From CAVSWT01 sp963775245 (GTDB lineage: Bacteria > Bacteroidota > Ignavibacteria > Ignavibacteriales > Ignavibacteriaceae), in contig CAVZID010000040.1 of the NCBI GenBank assembly GCA_963775245.1, positions 620,001 to 684,000 of the forward strand: a stretch of 64,000 bases of DNA, given 5' to 3'. The position numbers and the translations under genes were made by a program. This document shows positions 44,309-53,669 of the stretch, piece after piece; within the stretch, counting starts at the first letter, position 1, and each line of letters starts with the position of its first letter. The notes under the pieces were generated by a model. The model did no database searches. It was not told the DNA's origin and was given only the letters and a program-made list of their open reading frames with translations.

Positions 44309-44887
44309 ATGGACCCTAAATTTTTCAAAACTCAAAAAGATTTCCGAAAATGGTTTGAAAAAAATTCCAAAAAAGAATCAGAATTAATTGTTGGCTTTTA
44401 TAAAGTAAGTTCAGGTAAATCAAGCATTACCTGGCCGCAATCTGTTGATGAAGCAATTTGCTTTGGGTGGATTGATGGTGTAAGAAAATCTATTGATAAA
44501 GAAAGCTATATGATTCGATTTACTCCAAGAAAACCTGGCAGTATTTGGAGCAAAATTAATATAGAAAAGGCAGAAGAATTAATTAAAAATAAATTGATGA
44601 AGCCTGAAGGTTTAAATGCTTATAATTTAAGAAAAGAATCTAAGTCTAAGATTTATGCATATGAACAAAAAGATGTAAAGCTTGATAAAGAGTTTGAAAA
44701 AATTTTTAAAGCAAATAAAAAAGCCTGGGAATATTTTCAAGCACAACCGCCATCTTATAAAAAGCAGACAATCTGGGGAATAATAAATGCAAAACAGGAA
44801 AGCACAAAAATAAAAAGGCTGAATGAATTGATTGCTGATTCGGAAGCAGGAGTTCATATAAAACGATTAAGATGGAATAGCAGATAA
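44309..44887 (+). CDS. YdeI/OmpD-associated family protein
   Basis: 192 residues. KTQKDFRKWFEKNSKKESELIVGFYK, SVDEAICFGWIDGVRKSID and RFTPRKPGSIWSKINIEKAEELI match the YdeI/OmdA family, linked to resistance to peptides or bacteriocins and to cell-envelope stress. The mechanism is unknown. It forms a two-gene unit with the SRPBCC gene. Confidence 0.9.
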   Translation: MDPKFFKTQKDFRKWFEKNSKKESELIVGFYKVSSGKSSITWPQSVDEAICFGWIDGVRKSIDKESYMIRFTPRKPGSIWSKINIEKAEELIKNKLMKPEGLNAYNLRKESKSKIYAYEQKDVKLDKEFEKIFKANKKAWEYFQAQPPSYKKQTIWGIINAKQESTKIKRLNELIADSEAGVHIKRLRWNSR

Positions 44888-45016
44888 ATCTTTTTGGGAA
44901 TAATGGAATAATATGACATAGCTGCCACTATTCGGAAATTATTATTCAATTGTTATCTTCAAAGTTTAACTTATTGTTTTATTGTTCCAATAATCTATTA
45001 ATCCGATGTTCTATTG

Positions 45017-45087
45017 TTCGAATGTTCTTTAATCTGAATTTGAATTGAAAAATAAAAAACAGAATAACGAAAATCAGAACATTCGAA
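45017..45087. repeat. 12-bp inverted repeat TTCGAATGTTCT / AGAACATTCGAA
   Basis: The two arms (45017-45028 and 45076-45087) are exact complements with a 47-bp AT-rich spacer. It lies in the 313-bp gap 44888-45200 between convergent genes. The arms contain TTCGAA, the same six bases at which the tRNA insert sits. No other gene is seen in the gap. Confidence 0.5.
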
Positions 45088-45137
45088 TTCAGAAGAGTTT
45101 AAAAATAAAGCACAAAAGTATTTTTGCTTATTAAAAG

Positions 45138-45167
45138 AAAAAGACTGAGCCTTTCTCCGGCCCAGTC
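45138..45167 (-). terminator. Rho-independent terminator after oxidoreductase pair 2
   Basis: A GACTGAGCC/GGCCCAGTC stem, 9 bp with one G-U pair (45143-45151, 45159-45167), has a 7-nt loop and a minus-strand T run. It is 33 bp past the korB stop. Confidence 0.85.
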
Positions 45168-45200
45168 CTTTAGCGGTAAGTGATTAGATAGAAATTCAGT

Positions 45201-46238
45201 TTAGTTTACTTCCCAGGTATTTCCGCTGAATAAAAATTTTTCTAAATCCCCTTCTCCTTTGTTCAGCTTAACTTGTTCAATTTGATTTTCTATACCTTCA
45301 TCATAAGTCGGTTTATTTATTGCCCTAAAGACTCCAATTGGATGCGGGAATTCAGGATCATCAGTTAAATGTGCAAGAATTGTAGCACGGACAGGGCTTT
45401 CATCTAATTCATCATGTACCAATAAATCGTTTACAGAATTTTTACCGTCATTCAAGTCAACAATAACAGGTTTGAACCCATCCAGCTTAATCCCTTTATC
45501 TTTATTCTTTCCAAATATTAATGGCTTCCCTTGTTCAAGGACTAAAATGTGATCATCTTTAGTTTCTTTATTGGTCATTTCTTCAAAAGCCTTGTCATTA
45601 AAGATTACGCAATTTTGATATACTTCAATAAATGCTGTTCCTTTATGTGCACCTGCTCTTCTTATCATTTCCTGAAGATGCTTTGGATCTCTGTCGATTG
45701 CGCGTGCAACAAAAGTTGCATTTGAGCCAACTGCTAGTGCCGTAGGATTAAATGGATAATCAACACTTCCAAACGGAGAAGTCTTTGTTTTCTTCCCTTG
45801 TTCTGAAGTTGGAGAGTATTGTCCTTTTGTTAATCCATATATTCTATTGTTAAATAATATAATTTTTAAATCAATATTCTTTCTGCAGGCATGAATAAAA
45901 TGGTTGCCTCCGATGCTTAACAAATCCCCATCACCGGTTGCTACCCATACTGCTAAATCCGGATGGCTGACTTTAACACCTGTAGCAATCGCAGGTGCTC
46001 TGCCATGAATCCCATGGAATCCGAAAGTGCTCATGTAATAAGGAAAACGTGATGAGCAGCCGATTCCTGAAACCCAAACAATATTTTCTTTCGGTACTTC
46101 TATTATTTCAGGGAATGTTCTTTGTACCTGGGCAAGAATTGAATAATCACCACAACCCGGGCACCATCTTACATCAAGTCCGCTTGAGAAATCTTTTGCA
46201 CTTAACTTTAAATCCTTTACTGCTATTTGATCGCTCAT
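45201..46238 (-). CDS. korB: 2-oxoacid:ferredoxin oxidoreductase beta subunit (pair 2)
   Basis: 345 residues, closely similar along its length to the copy at 31723. The WCPGCGDYSILAQVQRTFP cluster and the thiamine site (GDGDLLSIGGNHFIHACRKN) are intact. Differences gather at the C-terminus and around residues 230-290. It overlaps the alpha stop by 4 bp. Confidence 0.9.
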   Translation of the reverse strand: MSDQIAVKDLKLSAKDFSSGLDVRWCPGCGDYSILAQVQRTFPEIIEVPKENIVWVSGIGCSSRFPYYMSTFGFHGIHGRAPAIATGVKVSHPDLAVWVATGDGDLLSIGGNHFIHACRKNIDLKIILFNNRIYGLTKGQYSPTSEQGKKTKTSPFGSVDYPFNPTALAVGSNATFVARAIDRDPKHLQEMIRRAGAHKGTAFIEVYQNCVIFNDKAFEEMTNKETKDDHILVLEQGKPLIFGKNKDKGIKLDGFKPVIVDLNDGKNSVNDLLVHDELDESPVRATILAHLTDDPEFPHPIGVFRAINKPTYDEGIENQIEQVKLNKGEGDLEKFLFSGNTWEVN

Positions 46239-48076
46239 TTTTCACCTCTTAAAATTTCAATTATTTTATCCTGAATATCCGAAGACCTAAATGGAAGTCC
46301 TCTTACAATATTAAGTTGAACTACAGGTATCATAAATTCGCTTCGAATAATTTTAGCAAGCTGCCCAAGATTTATTTCCGGGATAAGCACTTTTTTGAAA
46401 TTCTTTAATACATATTCAGTGTTTTTTGGAAATGGGTTAATGTAATTCAAATGAGCTTGTGAAACTTTATAACCGGCTTCTCTTGCTTTTATAACGGCTT
46501 CTTTAATTGATCCATAAGTTCCTCCCCATCCTAACACTAACAAATCACCTTCTTCATCGCCATCAACTTCAAGCAGAGGAATATCCTTTGCCATGTTTTT
46601 TATTTTTTGTTCTCTAATTCTAATCATCTTATCATGATTATCAGGATCATAACTTACGTTGCCGGTAATGTTTGCTTTTTCCAATCCTCCGATTCGATGT
46701 TCTAAACCTGGAGTTCCTGGAATTGCCCACGGGCGTGCAAGGTTAGCATCTCTATCATAAGGAGAAAAATCAGCTTGTTTAGTTCTGTATGAAACATGGA
46801 TGTCTTGTAATTCATTTACATGAGGAATCTTCCATGGTTCTGAGCCATTAGCTATATAACCATCAGTTAAAAGAATAACAGGCGACATATATTTCAACGC
46901 ATACTTTGATGCTTCAATCGCCATATAAAAACAATCGCTTGGTGAAGAAGCTGCAAATACGGCAACAGGTGCTTCCCCATTCCTACCGTACATTGCTTGA
47001 AGTAAATCTGCTTGTTCTGTTTTTGTTGGTAAGCCTGTGCTTGGGCCGCCTCTTTGAACATTCACAATCACTAAAGGAAGCTCTGTCATTAAAGCTAAAC
47101 CAATAGCTTCGGCCTTTAATGCAAGTCCCGGGCCGCTGGTTGTAGTTAAAGCAAGGCTCCCGGCAAAAGCAGCGCCTATTGCAGAAGTAATTCCAGCTAT
47201 CTCATCTTCGGCTTGAAATGTTTTTACACCAAAATTTTTATAAGTGCTTAAGTATTGAAGAATCTCGGAAGCAGGAGTAATCGGGTATGAACCGAGAAAT
47301 AATGGAAGCCCGCTTTTAACTGAAGCAGCTAAAAATCCAAGTGCTGTTGCTTCATTACCGGATATGCTTCTGTAAACACCTTTAGGGAGCTTTGCAGGTT
47401 CAACGGCATATCGGGTGGTAAAAACTTCTGTCATCTCTCCGAAATGATATCCAGCATTTAAAGCTTTTTCATTAGCATCAATTAAATCCGGTTTATCTTT
47501 AAATTTCTTTTTTATCCAATTAGAAGTTTGTTCAATTGGACGATCAAATAACCAGTACATTAAACCTAAAGCAAAAAAGTTTTTACATCTTGCTACTTCC
47601 TTTGGAGAGAGTTTCGTTTCTTCAAGAGCTTTTTGTGTTAAAGAAGTAATAGGAACTGTAAAAACCTGGTAGCCCTTCAAATCACCATTCTCAAGAGGGC
47701 TTTTTTCATATCCTGCTAACTGTAAATTCTTTTTGTCGAATGCATCCACATTCGCAATTATAGTTCCACCGTTTTTTAGTTCAGGTAAATTCTTTTTGAT
47801 AGCTGCGGGGTTCATAGCTACCAAAACATCAGGGCGATCGCCGGGAGTATGAACATCATGGCTCCCGAAATGTAATTGAAATCCGCTTACTCCGTACACC
47901 GTACCTGAAGGCGCACGAATTTCAGCGGGGTAATCAGGGAGGGTACTCAAGTCATTACCCGCTATTGCAGTGGTCTCACTGAATTGTGACCCGGTAAGCT
48001 GCATACCGTCCCCTGAATCCCCAGCAAATCTTACTGTTACTTCAGAAAGTTTCTTAATTTCTTTTTCTCTAATCAT
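46235..48076 (-). CDS. korA: 2-oxoacid:ferredoxin oxidoreductase alpha subunit, fused gamma domain (pair 2)
   Basis: 613 residues with the same gamma-alpha fusion as pair 1 (VRFAGDSGDGMQLTGSQF; YPITPASEILQYL). Pair 2 has its own terminator, while pair 1 has none visible. Two close copies 11 kb apart suggest a duplication with different use, for example different 2-oxoacids, directions or growth conditions. Confidence 0.9.
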   Translation of the reverse strand: MIREKEIKKLSEVTVRFAGDSGDGMQLTGSQFSETTAIAGNDLSTLPDYPAEIRAPSGTVYGVSGFQLHFGSHDVHTPGDRPDVLVAMNPAAIKKNLPELKNGGTIIANVDAFDKKNLQLAGYEKSPLENGDLKGYQVFTVPITSLTQKALEETKLSPKEVARCKNFFALGLMYWLFDRPIEQTSNWIKKKFKDKPDLIDANEKALNAGYHFGEMTEVFTTRYAVEPAKLPKGVYRSISGNEATALGFLAASVKSGLPLFLGSYPITPASEILQYLSTYKNFGVKTFQAEDEIAGITSAIGAAFAGSLALTTTSGPGLALKAEAIGLALMTELPLVIVNVQRGGPSTGLPTKTEQADLLQAMYGRNGEAPVAVFAASSPSDCFYMAIEASKYALKYMSPVILLTDGYIANGSEPWKIPHVNELQDIHVSYRTKQADFSPYDRDANLARPWAIPGTPGLEHRIGGLEKANITGNVSYDPDNHDKMIRIREQKIKNMAKDIPLLEVDGDEEGDLLVLGWGGTYGSIKEAVIKAREAGYKVSQAHLNYINPFPKNTEYVLKNFKKVLIPEINLGQLAKIIRSEFMIPVVQLNIVRGLPFRSSDIQDKIIEILRGEK

Positions 48077-48384
48077 CTTACTGCTCTATATTTTTTGATA
48101 AAATACACTTGTGACTGCTATGCCATAAAGTATGCCATTATATTTTTTGAAGAAAATGATTTGATTTTATTTCAAAAAGAAATGATTGGGCGGATGTTGA
48201 TATTTTTAATTATCAAATTTTGAAGAATGAAAAATCGAATTTCTTAAAGTTGGGAAGGCAATCTGCAATATGAAACTAATCTCAATAAATTTTCTATTAA
48301 ACTAATTCAAACTAAAGGATGGAATAATGGAATTCTTAGTTTATTCATTATTTCAACCAAAGATATTTGTGATTTTTTTCCATG
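48077..48384. other. Intergenic gap without visible features
   Basis: About 310 bp of AT-rich sequence between korA (pair 2) and topA. It should contain the korA promoter. No repeat or small gene is seen. Confidence 0.45.
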
Positions 48385-48412
48385 TTAACCAATAGATAAA
48401 TCTATTGGTTAA
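48385..48412. terminator. 12-bp perfect stem-loop just after topA
   Basis: TTAACCAATAGA/TCTATTGGTTAA (48385-48396, 48401-48412) with a 4-nt loop. It lies only 11 bp past the topA stop, as a terminator should, but the minus-strand tail is not T-rich, so termination may be weak or Rho-aided. Confidence 0.5.
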
Positions 48413-48422
48413 TAATATTTTC

Positions 48423-50861
48423 CTACTTCTTTTTACTTCCCTTTTTCGTTTTAGAAGCTGTCTTTTTTGTTGATGCTTTTTTGGTTGTTTTCTTTTCAGC
48501 AGGTTTTTTCTCTTCTTTATCTTCAGACTTTTTAGTTGAAGTTTTAGCAAATCTGTTTTTTTTCTCCGGTGCTTCTTCAATAAGCTTAACTGTTTCTTCG
48601 TAAGTCAAACTAGCAGCATCAACATCTTTGGGGATTCTTACATTCCTTTTACCAGCTTTAATATATGGCCCCCACCTTCCATTCAATACTTGAATTTCAG
48701 GATCCTGTTCAAAAACTTTAATAGTTTTCTCTGCATCTTTTTTCCTTTTATCTTGAATTACTTGTATGGAAGTCTCAAGTTCAATCGTATGCGGATCATA
48801 TAATTTCCCAAGCGAATAAAATTTTCCATCATGCCTAACATAAGGCCCAAATCTTCCAATAGCAGCAACTACTTTTTGGCCTTCAAATTCACCAACTTCC
48901 CGCGGAAGCTTAAACAATTCTAATGCTTCCTCTAAAGTTATATTCTCTAATTTTTGTGTATTTCTTAAACCGGCATATTCAGGTTTTTCATCGGGATTAT
49001 TCAGATCAGTTAATTGAGCTACAGCACCAAATCTTGCCATACGAACAGAAACTTGTTTGCCTGTCTTAGGATCCGTCCCAAGGATTCTTTCTCCATAAAC
49101 TCGTTCACTTGTTTCAATTGTTTCATCCACTCTTTTCTTAAAAGGATAATAAAATTCGCGCAGCATTTCATGCCAATCTGTTTCACCATTTGCAATTTCG
49201 TCTAATTCGTCTTCAACATGAGCAGTAAATTTATAATCCATAATCCGTGGAAAATTTTCTAAAAGAAAATCATTTACAAGCATCGCAATATCTGCGGGAT
49301 ACATTTTGCCTTTTTCTGCTCCAGTTATTTCAGTTCGATTTTCTTTATCAATTTTGTTGTGACTGTTGAGAATTAGAACCCGGTAATTTCTTTCTGTTCC
49401 CATTCGTTCTTCTTTTACAATATAGCCGCGTTTCTGAATTGTGCTGATAGTTGGAGCATAAGTTGACGGCCTTCCTATTCCAAGTTCTTCCAGCTTTTTA
49501 ACAAGACTTGCTTCTGTATATCTTGCCGGAGGACGAGTGAATCTTTCCATCGCTGTAATATTTTCAGGCTCTAGTTTTTGATCAATTTTAAGAGGCGGCA
49601 AAATTCCTGAATCACCATTTTCAGCATCTTCATCTGATGACTCAATATATACTTTTAAAAATCCATCAAAAATTATTACTTCGCCTTTGGCAACAAATTG
49701 TTCTTCAGCAGTTGAAATATTAATTTTTGCCGTAGTTCTTTCAATTTCAGCATCACTCATTTGAGAAGCGATTGCTCTTTTCCAGATTAAGTCATATAAA
49801 GCTTGTTCGTCCTTTGTCCCTTCTATTTTTTCTACATCAAAATAAGTTGGGCGGATAGCTTCATGTGCTTCCTGAGCTGTGGCTGATTTAGTTTTAAATC
49901 TTCTTGTATAAGAATATTTATTGCCGTATTCTTTTCTAATTTGTTCTTCGGAAGCTTTGATAGCATCCTCGGATAAATTAACAGAATCAGTTCGCATGTA
50001 AGTTATCTTACCAGCTTCATAAAGCTTTTGAGCAATCATCATTGTGCGGTAAACTGAGTAATATAATTTTCTGCTTGCTTCCTGTTGAAGAGTTGATGTT
50101 GTAAAAGGAGCCGAAGGAGATTTTTTAACCGGTTTCTTTTCTAAACTTTCTATTGTGAATTCGGCATCGATGCATTTATTTAAAAACTCATTCGCTTCTT
50201 CTTCTGTTTGAAACTTTTTAGGAAGCTCTGCTTTTAAGTTGTACTTATTTCCTTTTTCATCTTCAACAATAAAATTTGCTGTTACACGGAATTGGGATTC
50301 AGATTTGAATGCATCAATTTCTCTTTCACGCTCAACAATTAATCTTACAGCAACTGACTGTACTCTTCCCGCAGAAAGTTTTGGTTTTACTTTTCTCCAT
50401 AAAACCGGGGAAAGGTCAAAGCCTACTATTCTGTCAAGAATTCTTCTTGCCTGCTGTGCTTCGACTAAATTTATATCAATGTCTCTTGGATTTTCAATTG
50501 CCTTAAGAATAGCTCCCTTGGTAATCTCATGAAAAACAATTCTTCGCGTTTTTTTCGGTTCAAGCTCAAGTACTTCTTTTAGATGCCAGGAAATTGCTTC
50601 TCCTTCGCGGTCTTCATCAGATGCCAGCCAAACCAGTTCCGAATCAGCAGCAAACTTTTTTAGTTGCTTAATTACTTCTTTTTTATCAGGCGAAATTTTA
50701 TAAAAAGGTTTAAAGTTATTTTCAATATCTATACCTTTTTCTTTCTTTTCCAAATCTCTAACATGGCCATAGCTTGACATCACTATATAATCTTTGCCGA
50801 GAAATCCTTCAATAGTTTTTGCTTTTGCAGGTGACTCGACTATAACTAAATTTTTACTCAT
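48423..50861 (-). CDS. topA: DNA topoisomerase I
   Basis: 812 residues. The Toprim domain is at the N-terminus (VIVESPAKAKTIEGFLG, LASDEDREGEAISWHL). The active-site Tyr is in ITYMRTDSVNLSEDA near residue 290. The C-terminal half has degenerate Toprim-associated repeats without zinc-binding Cys pairs (GTDPKTGKQVSVRMARFGA and two more). It ends in a long Lys-rich tail, typical of Bacteroidota TopA. It relaxes negative supercoils. It stands alone with its own flanking gaps. Confidence 0.96.
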   Translation of the reverse strand: MSKNLVIVESPAKAKTIEGFLGKDYIVMSSYGHVRDLEKKEKGIDIENNFKPFYKISPDKKEVIKQLKKFAADSELVWLASDEDREGEAISWHLKEVLELEPKKTRRIVFHEITKGAILKAIENPRDIDINLVEAQQARRILDRIVGFDLSPVLWRKVKPKLSAGRVQSVAVRLIVEREREIDAFKSESQFRVTANFIVEDEKGNKYNLKAELPKKFQTEEEANEFLNKCIDAEFTIESLEKKPVKKSPSAPFTTSTLQQEASRKLYYSVYRTMMIAQKLYEAGKITYMRTDSVNLSEDAIKASEEQIRKEYGNKYSYTRRFKTKSATAQEAHEAIRPTYFDVEKIEGTKDEQALYDLIWKRAIASQMSDAEIERTTAKINISTAEEQFVAKGEVIIFDGFLKVYIESSDEDAENGDSGILPPLKIDQKLEPENITAMERFTRPPARYTEASLVKKLEELGIGRPSTYAPTISTIQKRGYIVKEERMGTERNYRVLILNSHNKIDKENRTEITGAEKGKMYPADIAMLVNDFLLENFPRIMDYKFTAHVEDELDEIANGETDWHEMLREFYYPFKKRVDETIETSERVYGERILGTDPKTGKQVSVRMARFGAVAQLTDLNNPDEKPEYAGLRNTQKLENITLEEALELFKLPREVGEFEGQKVVAAIGRFGPYVRHDGKFYSLGKLYDPHTIELETSIQVIQDKRKKDAEKTIKVFEQDPEIQVLNGRWGPYIKAGKRNVRIPKDVDAASLTYEETVKLIEEAPEKKNRFAKTSTKKSEDKEEKKPAEKKTTKKASTKKTASKTKKGSKKK

Positions 50862-51217
50862 TATTACTCAATAAATAATTTTTCAACAAACTGATTTATA
50901 AATTAGGGCGCTAATTTAAGGTAATTTTTTACTTACAATCAAATTATTCTTAAATGACTCGTAATTGCTACCACAAATAAATTAAGAAATAAAAGGAAGT
51001 TAGGCGAAGAAAAGAAAAATAAATGCACTTACAATATTGTATATGAAATAGCTGAGGATTCAATGTGTTATGTAAAAGTAAAACAAAATTAAATTAAATT
51101 TTTAAAAATGAAATACTGTTATACAAAAAAAATTAATAGGGAAATTGTCCTCTACCTTTGGGGAAAAAGATAATGTTATTGACTAATCGATTATAACTTA
51201 TGCAACTCTTTAAAAAC
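50862..51217. other. Intergenic gap without visible features
   Basis: AT-rich sequence between topA and the terminator of the 108-residue gene. It includes the topA promoter. No coding frame, RNA gene or repeat could be supported. Confidence 0.45.
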
Positions 51218-51250
51218 ATAAACCCGGTTTCATTATGAAACCGGGTTTAT
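51218..51250 (-). terminator. Long stem-loop after the 108-residue secreted protein gene
   Basis: Sixteen-base arms (ATAAACCCGGTTTCAT with ATGAAACCGGGTTTAT) almost touch, and the minus strand continues GTTTTTAAA. It ends 24 bp from the stop of the gene at 51274. The short loop means the innermost pairs would not form. Confidence 0.8.
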
Positions 51251-51273
51251 TAAATCATCATTTAGTTTATGAT

Positions 51274-51600
51274 TTATTTAGTTCTAGCGTTATGCTTTTT
51301 GTGGTAGATTGTTCTGTTTGCATGTTTTTGTTCAACTCTAATTTTTGCTCTTTCTTGTTTAGTAACAACGCCGTCTGATTTTGCTTTAACTTTATCATTC
51401 TGAATTTTTGCCTGCTGTGCTTCTAATCTAATAGTTTCACTTTTTGTTAATTCACCGCTTTTAACTCCTTGATGAATTCTTGCCTGCTGCTTGATTTGAG
51501 TCTTCGTTGCTTTTGGAGTTTTGGTCTGCGCCATTAATATTGAAGAAGAAGAAAATGCAGCCAGACATGCAAAAACTAGGATTACAATTATACGTTTCAT
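51274..51600 (-). CDS. Small secreted basic protein of unknown function
   Basis: 108 residues with a signal peptide ending near SILMAQ. The mature 80 residues are very basic and helical: IKQQARIHQGVKSGELTKSETIRLEAQQAKIQ then KAKSDGVVTKQERAKIRVEQKHANRTIYHKKHN. The repeated patterns GELTxxExxRLExQQ and DGVVTxxERxxI are widespread in small periplasmic proteins of unknown role. It has its own promoter and terminator. Confidence 0.8.
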   Translation of the reverse strand: MKRIIVILVFACLAAFSSSSILMAQTKTPKATKTQIKQQARIHQGVKSGELTKSETIRLEAQQAKIQNDKVKAKSDGVVTKQERAKIRVEQKHANRTIYHKKHNARTK

Positions 51601-51891
51601 TTTAACCTCACATTATTTTAATGATTATTATTTAGTTATTTCAAATTCTCTGCACTAACAAAATCCATAAATATGCCAAAATGATTTTGTCGTTTTACTA
51701 ATAGTAAACAAACTTTTTACCTAAAATGTAATGCCTGGAAACAATATTATTTTGCCTGGATTTACGATTTCACGCTTTTAGCTAAAATAGAAATTCAAGA
51801 TTAGTCCAATTCATTAATTAAATGCAATTCGTGCAGGTTTCTTCAGTTGGTTGTTTCGTTGTTTCCCTTTTTAATGTATGAGATAAAATAA

Positions 51892-51913
51892 TGGGGAAGC
51901 CAAGACTTCCCCA
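51892..51913 (-). terminator. TGGGGAAG/CTTCCCCA hairpin after the tiny membrane gene
   Basis: Perfect 8-bp arms with a 6-nt loop (CCAAGA) are followed on the minus strand by TTATTTTATC. It starts 3 bp past the stop of the 29-codon frame at 51917. Confidence 0.65.
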
Positions 51914-51916
51914 CTT

Positions 51917-52006
51917 TCAATGAAGCAGAACTTTTAATAAATATGCTATCGCAAATATTATCATTGCAACATTTATCTTAAGTTCTATATGAACTAGCTT
52001 CATCAT
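51917..52006 (-). CDS. Putative 29-residue membrane peptide
   Basis: The frame encodes MMKLVHIELK then INVAMIIFAIAYLLKVLLH. It has a good ribosome site (GGAG, 6 bp before the ATG at 52006), one hydrophobic segment with a Lys at each side, and a terminator hairpin directly after its stop. These three signals together support a real small gene. I recognise no family. It is the main content of the 569-bp gap 51601-52169; the rest shows nothing clear. Confidence 0.5.
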   Translation of the reverse strand: MMKLVHIELKINVAMIIFAIAYLLKVLLH

Positions 52007-52169
52007 ATTTTTCTCCAATTGAAGCAAAAGCAATATAAAATATTCTGCACCAATCTCAATTAAAAAATGTGGCGGGGATGGATAATATTATTAAATTTGA
52101 ATATTCCGTTTACAATCTTTCAAGGGAATAACAGCAATTCATATTAAATATAAATTATAGGGAGCGATT

Positions 52170-52745
52170 ATGGATTGGGTTTTAGTAATCGAAAATATAC
52201 TAGTTCTAATTAGTGTCTGGTATGTTTACTCACTTCATAAAAAAAAAGTTGATGATCTATAGGCAAGTTTAGATATACATAAAGATACAATTGATTCGAT
52301 GAAGCAAAATTTAGAGGGAGCTAAGACAATCTTAGAAATATTTGATCCAGAAAGGATTAAGAGCTTTGTAAATCTCACTAGAGAAGAATTAGAATTAAAG
52401 CACAATAAAGAAATGAACAAAGTTAAAGAAGAACTTAAAACAAATTATGATGATATTATTCGTTCGACCAAAGAAGAAGGTAAAATATTAACTGAACTTT
52501 ATTTAAATGGATTCATTTCAGTTCTAGTTACATTGCCTTATTGGGAGAGGGAAGAAATTATAAAAGTGTCAAATTATGTTAATGATAATGATAAAAAGAA
52601 ACTATATAGTATTATAGAAAAAACAAAAGATACTTATCAACCAGTAGTATCAGATTGGTTCAAAAAATTCATTGAAGCATCCTTTATTCCGAAAAAAACT
52701 TTAGCAGAGCTTACCAAGCCTGTAAAGCCACAGCCGAGAAATTAA
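52170..52745 (+). pseudogene. Membrane-anchored coiled-coil protein, interrupted by an in-frame TAG
   Basis: 191 codons. The ATG at 52170 has AGGGAG upstream. One N-terminal membrane span (WVLVIENILVLISVWYVYSL) is followed by KKKVDDL, then TAG at codon 31 (52260-52262), then ASLDIHKDTIDSMKQNLEGA and a long helical region up to 52745. A frame starting at the internal ATG 52299 would lack the membrane anchor. The family is unknown. It begins a stretch of damaged, unlike-neighbour genes that reaches the tRNA cluster. Confidence 0.65.
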
Positions 52746-52750
52746 GATAC

Positions 52751-52845
52751 AAGTGCCCTCTGAGTTTTTCGTACGCGACGCATTCAAGGCAGCGAAGAAG
52801 AAGCTGGATAAAGAGCATGACCAAGGGCATCTGTTTCAATAATAA
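52751..52845 (+). pseudogene. Short coding remnant with unlike base composition
   Basis: A frame reading PSEFFVRDAFKAAKKKLDKE then HDQGHLFQ and a TAA has clearly higher GC and G/C-ending codons (GCG AAG AAG AAG CTG) than its surroundings. RDAFKAAKKKL resembles the end of the HPF/RaiA ribosome hibernation family (RDAFDAAxxQLE), but 28 residues are too few to be sure. No start codon belongs to it. Confidence 0.3.
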
Positions 52846-52870
52846 GGTCAACTAAAAATCTGGAGAGTTA

Positions 52871-53473
52871 ATGGATTCAACTACAGTGGTCAACTTAGTG
52901 CGAACATTGAATGAAACTTCGATCTGGGACAAAGTATACGTCATTAGTAATTGCGTGATAGCTTTATTCGCCATATTTGCTCTTATTCAGTTCCGGTTCA
53001 GTAAAAAAGAAAGCAATAGACGTACGCAAAGAGAAAAAGCATTGCTGAGTACTGAGTTAATTGAATATTTACGGGATATTTTACATATATTATAATTTAA
53101 TTCGCATAAATTATTTGATTAAATCAGTGCACAAGGATGTTAGAACCTATTATTTGTATAATCAAAAGTCCTTCCACTTTGGGTAAAGGAAAGTGATACC
53201 CTTGAAGAATTGATTATAGACCTCTACAACGAGCTAGATACTTTTGCTGTGCCGATTAACAACGGTTTAACTGACGAAGACATGATATACAACGCAATAG
53301 GTAAAGGTTTCTGCAATCAAGTACAAACATACTCTACGATATTAGTTAATATATATAACTTCAATGATTACTACATTAACCTGCTTACTTTGTATGACAG
53401 ATGGTCTGCAAGAAGAGATAATGAACCGAGAGTTATTAAAGGAGAACAGAGAAGTATCGGTAGGACAGAATAA
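52871..53473 (+). pseudogene. Decayed membrane protein gene
   Basis: Two open segments in the same frame, 52871-53095 and 53210-53473, are separated by four stops. The first encodes an N-terminal span (VYVISNCVIALFAIFALIQFRFSKKES) after a good start with GGAG upstream. The second continues EELIIDLYNELDTFAVPINN and GLTDEDMIYNAIGKGFCNQV. The whole recalls the DUF4760-like group (one span, then a helical cytoplasmic domain), with low confidence. It looks like a gene being lost, not two genes. Confidence 0.55.
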
Positions 53474-53576
53474 TCTCCATACCCGGCTGCTTTAATTTCA
53501 ACAAGAAAAGATTTAGATTTGGATTTATGTTCACACTTATTTACACAAGACATACACTATCTGCGACTCACTTTTG

Positions 53577-53600
53577 CTGTGTAGTAAACTGTGTAGTAAA
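53577..53600. repeat. 12-bp direct tandem repeat next to the tRNA cluster
   Basis: CTGTGTAGTAAA occurs twice back to back. It lies 70 bp before the first tRNA-like sequence, at the edge of the decayed region. Confidence 0.7.
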
Positions 53601-53669
53601 TTATGAAAAAATACACTTACAGCACAGTTATAGAGTGTTAAAAATTTAGGAAAATAGGCATATTTTTAT

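Noticed and set aside
48353..48580. Lys-rich 75-residue frame at the end of topA
   Set aside because: It is an alternate frame of the Lys-rich tail of topA.
23727..52262. TAG recoding as a sense codon
   Set aside because: TAG ends several intact genes here (the GT9 gene, the NarL-type regulator, the pilin-like gene at 62136), so two in-frame TAGs in decayed genes are better explained as nonsense mutations or errors.
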